A stretch of 64,000 bases of DNA from Amoebidium appalachense (Eukaryota; Ichthyosporea). A model generated the notes under the pieces. It was not told where the DNA came from, made no database searches, and worked only from the letters and a program-made list of their open reading frames with translations. The stretch covers positions 3,038,001-3,102,000 of the forward strand of contig CAVNZM010000006.1 in the NCBI GenBank assembly GCA_963693365.1. The letters run 5' to 3'. This document shows, in pieces, positions 10,160 to 23,299 of the stretch (positions are counted from its first letter, which is position 1; every line of letters starts with the position of its first letter). Made by a program: the position numbers and the translations under genes.

Positions 10160-11150
10160 ACCCCCCCCCCCCCCCCTAGATCTCCCCCCCACCCTCCCGG
10201 GCCTTTCCCCCTCCCCAAAAGGCAAAAGCAATGCAGACACACGGACCACCACCACAACTTTATAGATCTCCTCGCATCAGCCCCCCCCCCCCCCCCCCCC
10301 CCCCCCCCTTCTCCTCCCCCTCCCCCCCCCCCCCCCCCCCCCCCCCCCCAAACAAACAAACAAACAAAAACAAACGGAAATAAAACCCCCAACAAAAAAT
10401 GCATACACTCAGCACGGTAAACGACCAAGCATACCAGTTGCAAGTAGACACCACACACACAAAAAAAAAACGGCGCAGTTTCTTGGTTGACTGTGCTTTT
10501 TTGTCTAATCCTCCCTTTCCGGGTATATCGGGTTGGGATGTGGGGAGAAGGGGGGTGGGAGAGCGGGAGGGGGAGGGGAGAAGGGGGTTGGGAAGGAAGA
10601 TGCTAGTCTCACGTTGCTTTCTCTTCTCCTGATCTCTAAGATTTGTCTATTTTAAGAAAGTGAACCAGAGGGGAACCGAGAAGAAAAAGTAAGACTGTAG
10701 ATGTTTATATGGATTGGGGGTGATGGGCAATGAGTGGAAATGGTGTTATGTTGCAGGCGGGGGAGGTACTTCCCCTCCCCCACCCCTCCCCCCCACCCTC
10801 TCCCCTCTCCTCCCCCTCCTCCTCCTATCCCCCCCCCTCCTTACCTCCTCCCTTCCCCCCCTTACCCCCCACCCTCCCTCTCTGCCCCTTCCCTATGCCT
10901 CTTTTTGGTGGTGGTTTTCGACCTGGTGGGTGAGTGGGTGGGTGGTGGTGTGTGTGTGTGTGGGGTAGGGGGGTAGGGGAGAGGGGGGGGGGGGGGGGGG
11001 AGGGGGGAGGATGGGTGGGTGGGTGGGTGGGTAGTAGTGGTGGCGGTGGTGGTTGCGGCGGCGACAGCTGGGGGGGGGGGGGGGGGGGAGGATAAAAGTG
11101 GGTCACACAGTACAACGGGGGGGGGGGGGGGGGGGGGGGGGTCCTATAAA
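10160..11150. repeat. Poly-C, poly-G and (GGGT)n low-complexity block
   Basis: C runs at 10160-10176, 10280-10308 and 10323-10349; CT-rich DNA at 10770-10900; GGTG/GGGT repeats at 10920-11040; G runs at 10984-11000, 11071-11088 and 11117-11141. No gene. Confidence 0.85.
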
Positions 11151-11701
11151 TGCACAAAATAAGGGAGTCAAATACCACGTAATGGGAGGAAAAGGGTAGG
11201 GGGAGTATAGGTGATCGTTTTTATCACCGCAATTGTGTTGGCCTGCAACATAGAGTCCAATGCCCCTAATTTGGTTATTTGGCTGAAGGGTAGACACATG
11301 TCTGCACGTGCATGCCTCATGCCCTTCCCGCGGGTGTGCTTTGGCTTTTGTGTGTGTGTGTGCATGCACGTGTATGTGTACCGATATTGACGGATATATA
11401 TGCTACCGTAAGTAGTTTTTATTGTACATTGATGGTTATCTCTATGCTAGCAAACACCTTCCATAATTAGATGTCCATTGCAGATGTCTACTTAACACAA
11501 ATTACATACACCCTGAGAGCAACGTGGGTATGTGCTTAGGTCTATTGTACAATCTGTGTTTTTCGCTAAATCCGAGTGTTTGCAGGTATCCAAGCATAGA
11601 GTTCCAGAAATCCCTCCTAACATTGTGTTCCATCACTACGAGAAACTCTTGGAAGTTAATGCAAACAAATCACATGATCTATCGAAAACACAAGGAAGTT
11701 T
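11151..11701. other. Unique stretch downstream of minus-strand exon
   Basis: Mostly unique sequence. A 43-codon minus-strand frame starts near 11650, but no splice site supports it. Otherwise nothing recognised. Confidence 0.4.
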
Positions 11702-12574
11702 CTAGAACACAACGATGTTCCTACATCTGCCTCTTAGTACTAGGTGACCTTGGCGACCCATCATCATTTTCCGCATTCCACACATCCTCAGATTATCCAA
11801 TGAGATCTTTGCCATAGCGGGTTCCAGAACCCCAGCAGCCAATCCCGTGAGCCTCCTCTTTGGGTTATACACGTGGTGGTGTGCTGTGCTCAGTTCATTG
11901 ATTATCGAATCAAACCAAAGGCTTAGTTCGTCAATGTCGATGTCGTCTTGGGAGTCACCGTCGAAAAAACCATCCATGCTGTCCTGTGGTTTTTTGTTTT
12001 TTTTTTGGATCGGAGGGGAGGGGCGGGGGGGAAGGAGGAAAGAAAGGGGGGAGGGGGGGGGGAGGGGGGGGGGGGGGGGGGGGGGGGCAGAATGTGTTAT
12101 TGAGTATGAAGTACACTTTCATCTTAAGGACAAAATCATGGGGGAGAGGGTGGGTGAGTAGCGGGCAGGCAGGGGGGGGGGGGGGGGGGGGGGGGGGGAC
12201 AAAATTATGTAGATTGCATAGCACACATAAAGGATGAATAACAGGCAGAGCCCAGGGGGAGAGGGTAGGTGGGTGGGGGCCAGGGGGGAGGGGGGGGGGG
12301 GGGGGAGGGGGGGAGGGGGGGGGGGGGGGGGGGGAGGGGGTGGGGAAGGAAGGACGATTTTTATGGAGGGTTGGACAAAAGGGCAGAGGGGAACGTGCTA
12401 GTGGTAGTGGTGGTGGTGTGTGTGTGGGGGGGGGGGGGGGGGGGGGGGGGGGGGAGGGGGTGGGTGTTGGTGTGGGGGGGGATTCGGAAAGAAGGGGCTT
12501 TAAGATATAGGGATGTGCCAGGTGCCTTAAGGGTAGATGCTTGGGTGTTGAATGGTGGGAAGGGGAGGGGGAAG

Positions 12575-12605
<31 letters not shown>

Positions 12606-13282
12606 GCCGATATAAACAGTTAGGTGTGGTGTGTGCCTGTATGTATCATGTCCCCCTTTTCCTTTATTATGTCTTCAAATTCCTTTCTTTTCGCTTGTTG
12701 CCGGGACGGATGAGTGGGGCGGAGGCAGGGGCAGGGCGGGCGGGCGGGGAGAGGGGGGGGGAGGGGGGGGGGGGGGGGAGGGGGTAGGGGGGGGGGGGGG
12801 GGGAGGGGGAGGACAGAGGGAAGGAAGGACGGGTTTTAGGGTTTTAAAAAGTTCTCCGGATGCCGCGGATAGATGGTGTTTATACATCGTTACAGAGTAT
12901 GACGTGCACGTTCATGGCGTATGCTCATAGGCAGAGCCCATCCTCAGGGGGGCACAAAGTCACTCACAGTGCCCGAGTTTCAACCCGCTCACTCGGGGGA
13001 AGGAGGAGGAGGACGAGGGGAGGGGGGGGGGGGGGGGGGGGGGGGGCACCTGTATTCTCTGGAGGGCGGCAAAAATAAATGTGGTGAGGCCTGCACCGTA
13101 CAGGCCACCTAGGTAGCCGTACTTTTGCACCACCACAGCAAAGATGGGGCCCATGAGAAGGGGCGTGCAGAACACAAACATCTGTGTGTGTGTGTGTGTG
13201 TGTGCGTCGTGTGTGTATGTGTGTGCGGGTGGGGGGGGTTGTGTGGCGGGGGAGAGCGGGCAAGGAAGGGGCTCTGTGTGTC

Positions 13283-13335
<53 letters not shown>

Positions 13336-13898
13336 TGAGGCATCCATGTCACCTTGCTGTGTTGTTTTACCCATAATTAAGCAACAGGGACCAGGGCGCT
13401 AAATTCCAAGTGAACTGCGAAAGCAACCATTATTGGGAGACAAAAGAAATGGCTGAAAATACGTGGAATTGGACAGTGGAAATACGCATCAAGGGAACAC
13501 GATCACAGAGAATGACAACATATATTTAGATGTGTGTGACCAAGTCGTGAACGCACGAGAGGGTGGTTATGTGTCCATGGTTAGTCTGTGTCGTGTTGGT
13601 GGGCAAACGAGTACTGGGCACTTGGTGGTAAGTGGTGTGCAGGGACTGTAGGGGTGTGTATTTTTGGATGAAGCCGAGGGAAGGGGGGGAGGAGGGGGGA
13701 TGGAGAGAGGGAGAGGGGGGGTTGGAGGGGTGGCCCATTAGAAAGGAGAGTGGGGCTAAACCTTTTAAGCCCATCCAAATGGTCTTAGGGGTTGTTAAGT
13801 ACATACAAAAGGGATTACTTATTACTTAATGCATTCAAATAGATGGACGCCGGGGAGGAGAAGGTAAGGATTGGGGGTGCATGGAGAAGTACGTGAAG

Positions 13899-13931
<33 letters not shown>

Positions 13932-14219
13932 GGGAGGAGGGGGCGCTATAGTAAACGAATCAAGAAATCTGATACAATGAAATCTAGACTAGGGATTACC
14001 TTTGTGTAGCAGTGCAGTGTTCGGGGGTTTTATAATCCCTCACCAACAGAATTTTCTCCATAATTTCGACAAGGGTGATGTGGTTTTGAACTAGTCGGGT
14101 GAATAGAGGGGGGTGAGGGGTTTGGGGGTTCGGCTCATGTCATTGGCTTCGGCAAGCTGCGGTGGCTGCAAGTTTGTGGCGGGGGAGGGGGGGGGAGGGG
14201 GGGGGATGGGGCAAGCCAT

Positions 14220-14302
<83 letters not shown>

Positions 14303-16147
14303 CGGAGGGAGGGGGAGGGGGAAGGGGGGAAGGGGGCACTTCGAAGTAGATAAGGGAGGGTCGATATGGGCAGAAAGCGCCAAGGGGAGGGGGGGGGGTG
14401 AGTGAGAGTAAGAGAGAGAAGGGGGAAGAGGGGGGGGGGGGAGGATTTGGGGAGGAAGGGGGGGATGTGGGAGGGGGGAGGAAGGTTGATTTTTGCGTAT
14501 GCCCAGCATAGTGCTTGCGCGGTGGGTGGGCGGGTGGGTGAGTAGGTGGGTTGGTGAGTAGGTCGGTGGGTGGGTGGCTGAGTAGGTGGGTGGGTGAGTA
14601 GGTGGGTGGGGAAATGCAGAGAGGAAAAGAGGCTAGTACGATCCGAGTTTCTGTGCAGGTGGAGGGACCCGGCGGCGGGGGGTGGGGGTGGGGGGGGGGG
14701 GGGAAGGGGAGGAATAGAATGAGTTAAAAAGTACGAAGTACACACCCACGATGGATAACATATGGCGTGGTTTAAAAGGAACAGAGTATGCCATCATAAG
14801 CAGGGACGGGAAAGGGAGGGGTGGGGGGGGGAAGGGGTGGAGGGGTGCTTTATGAGTGTCAGGTGAACTATTGTACGAGTGAGAGACAGTTGGGTCACAA
14901 CTGCCTTTGTGGTGTGAAGCAGGGCCGGCGGGGGGAGGGGGGAGGGGAGGGAGGGGGGGGGGGGGGGGGGGGGGGGGTGGGGGGAGGGAGAGGTGAGGGA
15001 AAGGAGAGGGGGGAGGGAGATGGGGGGTTTAGAATGTGTTACAAAGTGCCAAGCACACATTTATAAAGAAAATCACGATGCAGGTACACATAGAGAGCAT
15101 GCATGATAAACAGAACCCATCATCAGAGGGGGGAGGGGGGAAGGGGGGGGAAGGAGGATTAGAGGGACAAAGGAGACGGGGGGAGGTAGGGGAGGAAGGA
15201 GGGGGGGAGGGGATTCTACCTTTGAAGACAGGTTGTAGAGTGCCGCCTTAATAGCGGCCCTGCCATCCTCCCTCCTTGTTGTCAAATATTTGATCAGTAA
15301 ACCCACCATAGATCGTAGTAGAAACACAACGTGCATCACATACGTCTTGCCTAGCCCTGTTTCGGAGGATAGCTCCCTGAAAAGGGGGAGGGGGGAGGGA
15401 TTGGGAGAGAGGGGAGGGCGGAGAGGGAGGGAGGGGGGGGGGGGGAGAGGGGGAGGGATGGTAGGGAAAGAGTGAGAGTGGAAGAGAGGGGTGGAGGACG
15501 GGGAGGTGGAGGGCTGGAAAATGGGCAGGGAATAGTGAGATGTGGGGAGGAGGACGTGTTGGTGATTGGGGGTAAGGGGGGTACGGATGGTGCTGGTGTG
15601 GGCATTGTGCCCCCCCCCCCCCCCCCCCCCCCCCTCCCCCCCCCCCCCCCCCGCCCCACATCCCCCACCCCCTTCTCCATCTCCCAACCACCAAAAAGTA
15701 GACAAAAGAGAAAAAGGGAAGTTAGAAATGCAGCTTCGTGGCGAATGGGTAAAAGATTTTGTGGGGTAGGTGGGTGGGGGGATGGGGGGGGTGGTGGTGG
15801 TGGTGGTGGTGGGGGGGGGGGGGGGGGGGGAGGGGGAGCACTATGAGCTGGGTATGGGGGAGACGGGAAGATAAAGAGAAAGATGTTCAACGAATCGGGT
15901 ACGGAACAACAAGGGTAGAGGAAGGGGGGAGGAGAAGAAGATGTGTGCGTGGGGGGGGGGGAGGGGGAGGGGGGAAGAGAGAGAGGTAGGGAGGAGGGGG
16001 AGGGGAGGCGGGGGGAGGGGGGGGGGGGAGAGGGGTGGGGGAGGAGGGGAGGGGGGGGGCTCAAAAGGTTCACAGCAGGCTACCTGTTATGTAATTTAGA
16101 GTGACCAAGTTTGCCTTAAAAACCCCCACACAATCAGCAAATTTCAG
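11702..16147 (-). CDS. Partial membrane-protein gene, four candidate exons
   Basis: Four AG-to-GT or AG-to-stop blocks are open in one frame: 16147-16084, 15376-15220, 13181-13050 and 11983-11702 (ends at a stop). The last three join in matching phase 0. Exon 15376-15220 encodes a membrane-like stretch with [15 protein letters not shown]. Exon 13181-13050 encodes 44 residues with [20 protein letters not shown] and a second hydrophobic run. The last exon starts [20 protein letters not shown] and is acidic, likely cytosolic. The first candidate exon ends in phase 1 while the next needs phase 2, so at least one exon between them is unidentified. I do not recognise the family; a transporter is possible. 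Introns are filled with poly-C tracts and the dispersed G-tract-linked repeats. Confidence 0.5.
12091..12260. repeat. Dispersed G-tract-linked repeat, diverged copy c
   Basis: CAGAATGTGTTATTGAGTAT follows a G run and leads to GAAGTACAC. An internal G run splits the copy, which resumes with GCACACATAAAGGATGAATA and CAGGCAGAGCCCAG. Confidence 0.5.
12855..13000. repeat. Dispersed G-tract-linked repeat, copy d
   Basis: Shares GCAGAGCCCATCCTCAGGGG and CACAGTGCCCGAGTTTCAAC with the copies at 4.0 and 4.3 kb, again next to a G run. The left part is diverged. Confidence 0.6.
13184..13334. repeat. (TG)n microsatellite next to an exon
   Basis: Two TG arrays (13184-13206 and 13286-13334) lie immediately upstream of the minus-strand exon at 13181. 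The CACACACAG end of the array supplies its acceptor site. Confidence 0.85.
14220..14300. repeat. (GT)n microsatellite
   Basis: About 40 uninterrupted GT units. A degenerate (GGGT/GAGT)n stretch follows at 14520-14610. Confidence 0.95.
14714..14805. repeat. Dispersed G-tract-linked repeat, copy e
   Basis: TAGAATGAGTTAAAAAGTAC, then GAAGTACACACCCACGATGG and ATAACATATGG, ending in ATCATAAGCAGGG; a G-rich tract precedes it. Confidence 0.55.
15031..15130. repeat. Dispersed G-tract-linked repeat, copy f
   Basis: TTAGAATGTGTTACAAAGTG, ATCACGATGCAGGTACACAT, GAGCATGCATGATAAACAGA and ACCCATCATCAGAGG, between G-rich tracts. Confidence 0.6.
15400..16075. repeat. Compound G-rich/C-rich tract
   Basis: GA/G-rich DNA at 15385-15520, a C run at 15610-15653, then G runs at 15810-15830, 15950-15961 and 16017-16030. 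No gene. Confidence 0.8.
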
Positions 16148-16265
16148 CTTGTTGTTGGGGGGGGGGGGGGGGGGGGGAGTGGCCGAGGGAAGAGGGGAGA
16201 AAATGTTAGAGAAATTGAAACAGTAAAAAGCACAACGAGAGTGGGGTGAGGGGATGAGAGGGAGT

Positions 16266-16350
16266 GTCAGAATCTAATACAGAGTACGGAATATGCATTC
16301 GCGAATGGCAACAGAAGGCCGATTATGCAAAGTACGCACAAAGAGTATGG
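16266..16350. repeat. Dispersed G-tract-linked repeat, diverged copy g
   Basis: GTCAGAATCTAATACAGAGT, ACGGAATATGCA and GTACGCACAAAGAGTATGG match the family in order, then a G-rich tract begins. Confidence 0.45.
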
Positions 16351-16559
16351 GGGGAGGGGGGAGGATTCAAAATCCCGGGGATTGGAGCAGACATAAGGTA
16401 AGGGGGGAGTGAGGTAAATCTGCAAGGGGTCTGGGAAGGAGGGTTGCAGGGGGTGGTTCACAGTATGCAGAGAAAGAGCACCGAATGAAGGGATCAAGGG
16501 AGGGGGTGGAGGGGGAGGGACAGGGAAGGGGAGAGATGGGAAGCCGTTCCGTTTGAGTA

Positions 16560-16675
16560 CATTTAGAGAGACGAAAGGGACACGGGAGGGAGGGGGGGGG
16601 GGGGAGGGGGGGGAGGGGGGGGGGGGGGGGGGGGGGGGGAAGAGGGCCCGGGGGGAGGGGGGAGGGGGGGGGAGC
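16560..16675. repeat. G-rich tract
   Basis: GGGAGGG units and long G runs (16589-16638). 16360-16560 and 16680-16850 around it contain no supported gene. Confidence 0.75.
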
Positions 16676-16862
16676 TCTAGAAGAAGTTTTGTAAGCAGAA
16701 TATCTGCAGGGACAGATATGCAGAGATGGTGATAGGGTAGGCATGGGGAACAGTAGGGCTGCGTGCGTGTTTTCATGCGAGTTGCATTGGTTATGGTCTA
16801 ACAAATTCCGTTTCTGTGGGGGTTTTACTCACTCATGTGCCCTCCCCTCACCTCCCCCCCTC

Positions 16863-17053
<191 letters not shown>

Positions 17054-17341
17054 CCCCCCCCCCCCCCCTGCGCGCAGAATAAAAAAGCGGTAGAATAAGA
17101 AAAAGAAGAAGGTGATGACAATAAAGGAAAAAGAAAAGCGTACGAAGGAGAAAGGAGACTGAGGAGAATCATGGGGGTGGGTGCTGGTGTTGAAACGGTT
17201 GGCGGTTATATAAACAAGGACGTGAGGGTGCTTACCTCCCCCCCCCCCTTCCCCCGGCCTCCCCATCTCTCCATTTGCTCCAACACCCTCCACAGTTGCT
17301 TGCATCCTTCTCCCCCCCCACCCCACCCCCCACCTTTCCCA

Positions 17342-17493
<152 letters not shown>

Positions 17494-17618
17494 CTCTCCC
17501 CCCCCCCCCCCCCTCTCTCTCTTTCTCTCTCGCCTAAACCCCCCTCCCTCCCCCCCCCGGCCCCTCTTTCCCTGTGGCCCTCGATCCCGCGTTCCTGCCT
17601 GCCCCTCAACCCGTCACG

Positions 17619-18412
<794 letters not shown>

Positions 18413-18853
18413 AGGCCCCGATCACATCAGCAGAATCAACTTGTTCCGCACAGAATTAATCAACAAAAACAGATTTAGTTTACAAAAAGCTTTTTAGCAG
18501 AATTATTCAGCAAAGGACGGTCAATCTGCTAAAGCAGAATCGTTCTCCTTTAATCAGAATTGTCCTGCAAAAAGCCGAATCAATCTTCTTCCGGCAACAA
18601 AATAAGTACTTGCACCAAGCAGATTATTTCTACTTTTTTTTTAATTGTTTATAAAAACTATTTCTGTTTTTTGCAGCTAATTCTGCTCGAAGCAGAATAA
18701 TTCTGCTCGAAGCAGAATAATTCTGCTCAGAGCACAATGATTCTGCTTTTGCATATTATTTATGCTAAAAGAAGAACCTTTCTGCTTAAAGCCGAAATTT
18801 ATCTGCTTTTTGGAGAATGATTCAAGTTGACTTTGCTCATGTGATTGGGCTCT
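18413..18853. mobile_element. Foldback/MITE-like element, copy 2 (complete, 441 bp)
   Basis: Left end AGGCCCCGATCACATCAGCA, right end TGAGTAAAG-like in reverse (TGCTCATGTGATTGGGCTCT). The ends form an imperfect inverted repeat of about 30 bp that includes GTCAACTTG. The element is flanked by TACATA on both sides (18407-18412, 18854-18859), a probable 6-bp target duplication. The interior is an array of AATTCTGC/GCAGAATT palindromic units, including two tandem GCTCGAAGCAGAATAATTCT units near 18687-18722. Confidence 0.75.
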
Positions 18854-18859
18854 TACATA

Positions 18860-19263
18860 GCCCCGTCCCTCCCTCACCCAGTAGCAGAGTGAGAATACAA
18901 CACAAGTGCCCCAAACACCAGACCGTCCAAAGACAATACACCATTATCTGGTCTCTTCCCATACATCCCACGCCATAAACCCTGCCCACCTTTGCACTGT
19001 CCCCTTTACCCTGCCCCCGATCGAATGCCCCTTGCAAGGCTGTGTGCGACTCAAAATTGATGCTGGCCGACGAATCGTTTTCCTCGTTTTGAAATAAAAC
19101 AGACGGAATAGCTTTGCCCAGAACGGGGGTTTGAGGTGGCTGCTGTGTCTGAAAGAAGGTTTTTGATGTTACTTTGTGATGGGGAACGATAACAGGCAAA
19201 GGGAATGGCATTCTTTTCATTGACGTTTTCATGATCCGGAGGCAGCCAAATGGTTTTCATCAT
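18860..19263 (-). other. Possible small coding region, frame undecided
   Basis: Two overlapping minus-strand frames look protein-like: 71 codons from 19263 (MMKTIWLPPDHENVNEKNAI) and 131 codons from 19232 (MKTSMKRMPFPLPVIVPHHK). Neither has homology I recognise, and no splice site decides between them. It could be a short exon or chance. Confidence 0.25.
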
Positions 19264-19384
19264 TGAAATCGCAGCCTTCGGATGTAATCAAAGGTGAAGA
19301 AGTATGTTTGGAATTACGTGTTAATGTGCATGTGCGTGCTACTGGACTTAATCATGTGTGTGGATGTGTACATGGTCTGGTGCC

Positions 19385-20360
<976 letters not shown>

Positions 20361-21170
20361 CTCGGAACGGTAGGGGGGTGCACCCACCATCCATGGGTGT
20401 GGGCTTGTTTGTGTTGATGTGTTATGTGACTGTGTGTATGGAAGGCGATGATGTCAAAAGTAACGCGCACGAAGTAGACGCAGAGAATTTTGTATACATG
20501 AACCTACGGACTTAGAACCAAGCTACCAACTTACCATCCTCTCAAATCACGAGACTGAAGAAGAAAAAGTTGCTGCCAGAGACTTCCCACACCAACATTT
20601 GACTCGATTCTTTTTCTAGCAAGACTCTGGATCAATAAACGATTGTTTCCTTCTTTACTACTAAACCCTGTGTTTCATGTGCAATGTTCTCACTCTGCGT
20701 TTTTCCGTTCATTTTCTTCTCTTCTTTGTCTTGGGCAAGAGGAAGCTTTGAATCCGGGCGGACTTGACTCCAGAACCACAATTAGATCCATCAGCTCCAA
20801 TGAATGCACGCGAATAGAGATCCGGTTAAAAAGGAGCGTGGATTACAACCAATAGTAGAACCCAATTCCTGGAAAACTCCAAAAACCAATAGATCCAATA
20901 GATTCGAGGTCCAACATCACGGTGGACACGCACATTTATTGTCACCACGACGCCTCCATGCATCATTCTCCGCCAGAGCCAGAGGGGTGGAACTGGCAGT
21001 GTCAGTGCGCTAGAGAAAAAAATTATTCTTTTTCAATGTACATGTTTGTAATGTGTGGGTATATCAAATAAGACTCTACTACAGCAACATTGGATATGCC
21101 TTGCACCATGATGCATATCATAATCAATCCTCTGGCAAAAATGGCCATATCTGAGATCACGAGTTTGACC
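20361..21170. other. Unique intergenic DNA, no supported gene
   Basis: Contains AATAAA near 20632 and scattered short frames. I see no start, splice or domain support. A C run ends it at 21168-21192. Confidence 0.45.
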
Positions 21171-21309
21171 CCCCCCCCCCCCCCCCCCCCCCTTTCCCTC
21201 TCTCCTAGCCCACATCCTCCCAACAGAAAAATGTGTACACACACATAATACTATATAAATACAACAAAAACACGCACCCACCCAAACACACACCAACGCA
21301 GACACGTGT

Positions 21310-21465
21310 AGTTTATAGCAGATTGATTCTGCTGTTAGCAGAATAATTCTGCTTTTAGCAGAATAATTCGGCTTTTGCTGAATAATTACTTTTAGTTCTG
21401 CTTTTTGCAGAATAAATTTTAAATCTGCTCGGAGCAAGTTGACTTATGCGATGCGGTTGGGCCCT
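21310..21465. mobile_element. Foldback/MITE-like element, copy 3 (left end missing)
   Basis: An AATTCTGC/GCAGAATT array ends in GCTCGGAGCAAGTTGACTTA, then TGCGATGCGGTTGGGCCCT. This is the reverse complement of the left terminus of copies 1 and 2. The outer left terminus is absent. Confidence 0.65.
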
Positions 21466-21484
21466 GTATGTGTGTGTGCGCGTG

Positions 21485-21490
<6 letters not shown>

Positions 21491-21533
<43 letters not shown>

Positions 21534-21598
21534 GCGTGTGCGTGCGTGTGTGTGTGTGTGTGTGTTTGTGTTTGTGTGTGTGTGTGTGTGTATGTGTG
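21491..21598. repeat. (TG)n microsatellite
   Basis: Interrupted TG array immediately following foldback copy 3. Confidence 0.9.
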
Positions 21599-21695
21599 GT
21601 TCAGTTACAGGGGTAGAGGAGTGGGGGGGGGACGGGGGGTGCAAGGGTATACAGCATGCAGTTGCCGAATGATTAATATCATGTGACGTACTTAC

Positions 21696-21850
21696 GGTTG
21701 TATCGAGATCAGATGTCCTATATTCTTGTCGTGCATCCGAGTCATTTTTTCGTATAACTTGCATTTTTTTCCTCCCCTACATTGCGAAAAGAAATTCATA
21801 AGAAAGGCTTCGGTACGTACGTGAACCGTTTCTTCTCCAAAGTTTGTTTC
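21696..21850 (-). CDS. Candidate exon of an unrecognised gene
   Basis: Open minus-strand block with a consensus donor (CAACC|GTAAGTACG, last exon base 21696, phase 2). It encodes NFGEETVHVRTEAFLMNFFS, then a Cys pair (QCRGGKKCKLYEK) and HDKNIGHLISIQP. An ATG at MNFFSQC could make this a first exon. Upstream on the coding strand is a long G run, a poor acceptor context, so the 5' boundary is uncertain. Neighbouring exons were not found. Confidence 0.4.
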
Positions 21851-21862
21851 TTTTAAATTTCT

Positions 21863-21915
<53 letters not shown>

Positions 21916-22125
21916 CTGCCACTCCCCGTTTTCTTCGCTCAAGTTTGTCTCCCCCCCCCCCCCCCCTCCCCCCTCCCCCCCTTTTCTTCTCCCCCCCCCC
22001 CCCTTGTTCTCCCCCCCCCCCCCCCTCTCTCTCTCTCTCTCTCGCTCCCTCTCTCTCTGTCTGTCTCCCCCCCCCCCCCCCCTCGGGTTTCTTTTCTTCC
22101 CCTCCCCCCCCCCCCCCCCCACACC
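21863..22125. repeat. Poly-C tract cluster
   Basis: C runs of 15-50 bp separated by short CT-rich spacers, with (TC)n at 22026-22060. No gene. Confidence 0.9.
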
Positions 22126-22372
22126 TTTCTTTTCTTATCTCAAAAAAGAAAAAATTACGGCTACAGCGTATGTAGTCTTCTCCTTTAACATGCTGTGTGT
22201 GCTGTGTTGTTGACAATAAAAAGAGACTCAGTGATTATTAGCACGATTACAGCTCACAAAAATATGTTCCACACTTGAAACTTGGGTTAACAATCATGAA
22301 TCATTGATTGAAGTTTCGAACAAGACTCGGTGGTATCATCGTATTCGATTGAAATCAGGCCCAAAATACCCA

Positions 22373-22373
<1 letters not shown>

Positions 22374-22418
<45 letters not shown>

Positions 22419-23065
22419 AAAAAAAACAAACAAACAAACAAGCCAAAGGAAAGAGAGGAAAAGAAAAGAAAAGAAAAGAAATTCTCTCACCCATTTTGAT
22501 ACATGGAAGGAGGGGAAAGGGGGGGGGGGGGGGGAGGGAGCGGCCTCACGCCGCGCACCCATGCACATGCACATGCACATGCACACACACCCACCGTGAC
22601 ACCCACACACACACACACACACACCCCCACACACACACACACCGTGACGGGTGTGCCTGCGCGCACCCGCACAGTTACGCCCACACACACACACACACAT
22701 AAACACACCGTGCACACTGTGACACACAGACACACACACCGTGACACGTGCACACACACACACACGCACGCACACACACAAATCTCCACCGGAAGACTCG
22801 AGCTCATATTTTGTCCATGCTTCAGACAGAGGAGGAGGAGGAGGGGAAGGGGTTGTTTAATACGATATATATGAGTGGGAGCGAAATAGGAGTCCTGAGG
22901 GGCCTGTGTGTGTGTGTGTGTGTGTGTACAGTGTGTGTGTGTCGCATTGTGTGTTTGGGGGGGGGGGGAGGGGGGGGGGGGGGCAGGAGACTCAGGATTT
23001 GAGGTGGGAGGGTGGGGGGGGGGGGGGGGGAGGGGGAGGGAGTCGGGGGGGGGGGGGGGGGGAGA
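22374..23065. repeat. Low-complexity cluster (poly-C, (CA)n, (TG)n, poly-G)
   Basis: C run 22374-22407, CA-rich DNA with a recurring CCGTGAC motif 22570-22780, TG 22905-22945, and G runs 22958-22983, 23012-23030 and 23045-23062. A unique island at 22785-22880 has an open plus-strand frame without splice support. Confidence 0.85.
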
Positions 23066-23299
23066 GAAAAAAAACAAATTCCCCGGGTCTAGATTACAAA
23101 CACATAGCCTGTGGCCCGAGTCAGTGGGGCACTGAGATTGACTCTCTGAACACGAGTTTCTGTCGCGATCTTCAACTCATATGTGTTTACTATGTTACAG
23201 AGCCAATAAAGGACAATACCCTAAATCTAAATTCATATTAGTTATTTATCAGAAAAAATTAAACGCAACACAATACCCACAGTTTTCATTGGCCAGAGA

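Larger units (their letters stand above)
12000..13046. repeat. G-rich low-complexity intron DNA
   Basis: G runs at 12051-12087, 12172-12198, 12285-12334, 12427-12454, 12577-12598, 12757-12803 and 13022-13046, with short unique spacers. On the coding strand of the surrounding gene these are poly-C. No gene in this strand direction. Confidence 0.8.
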
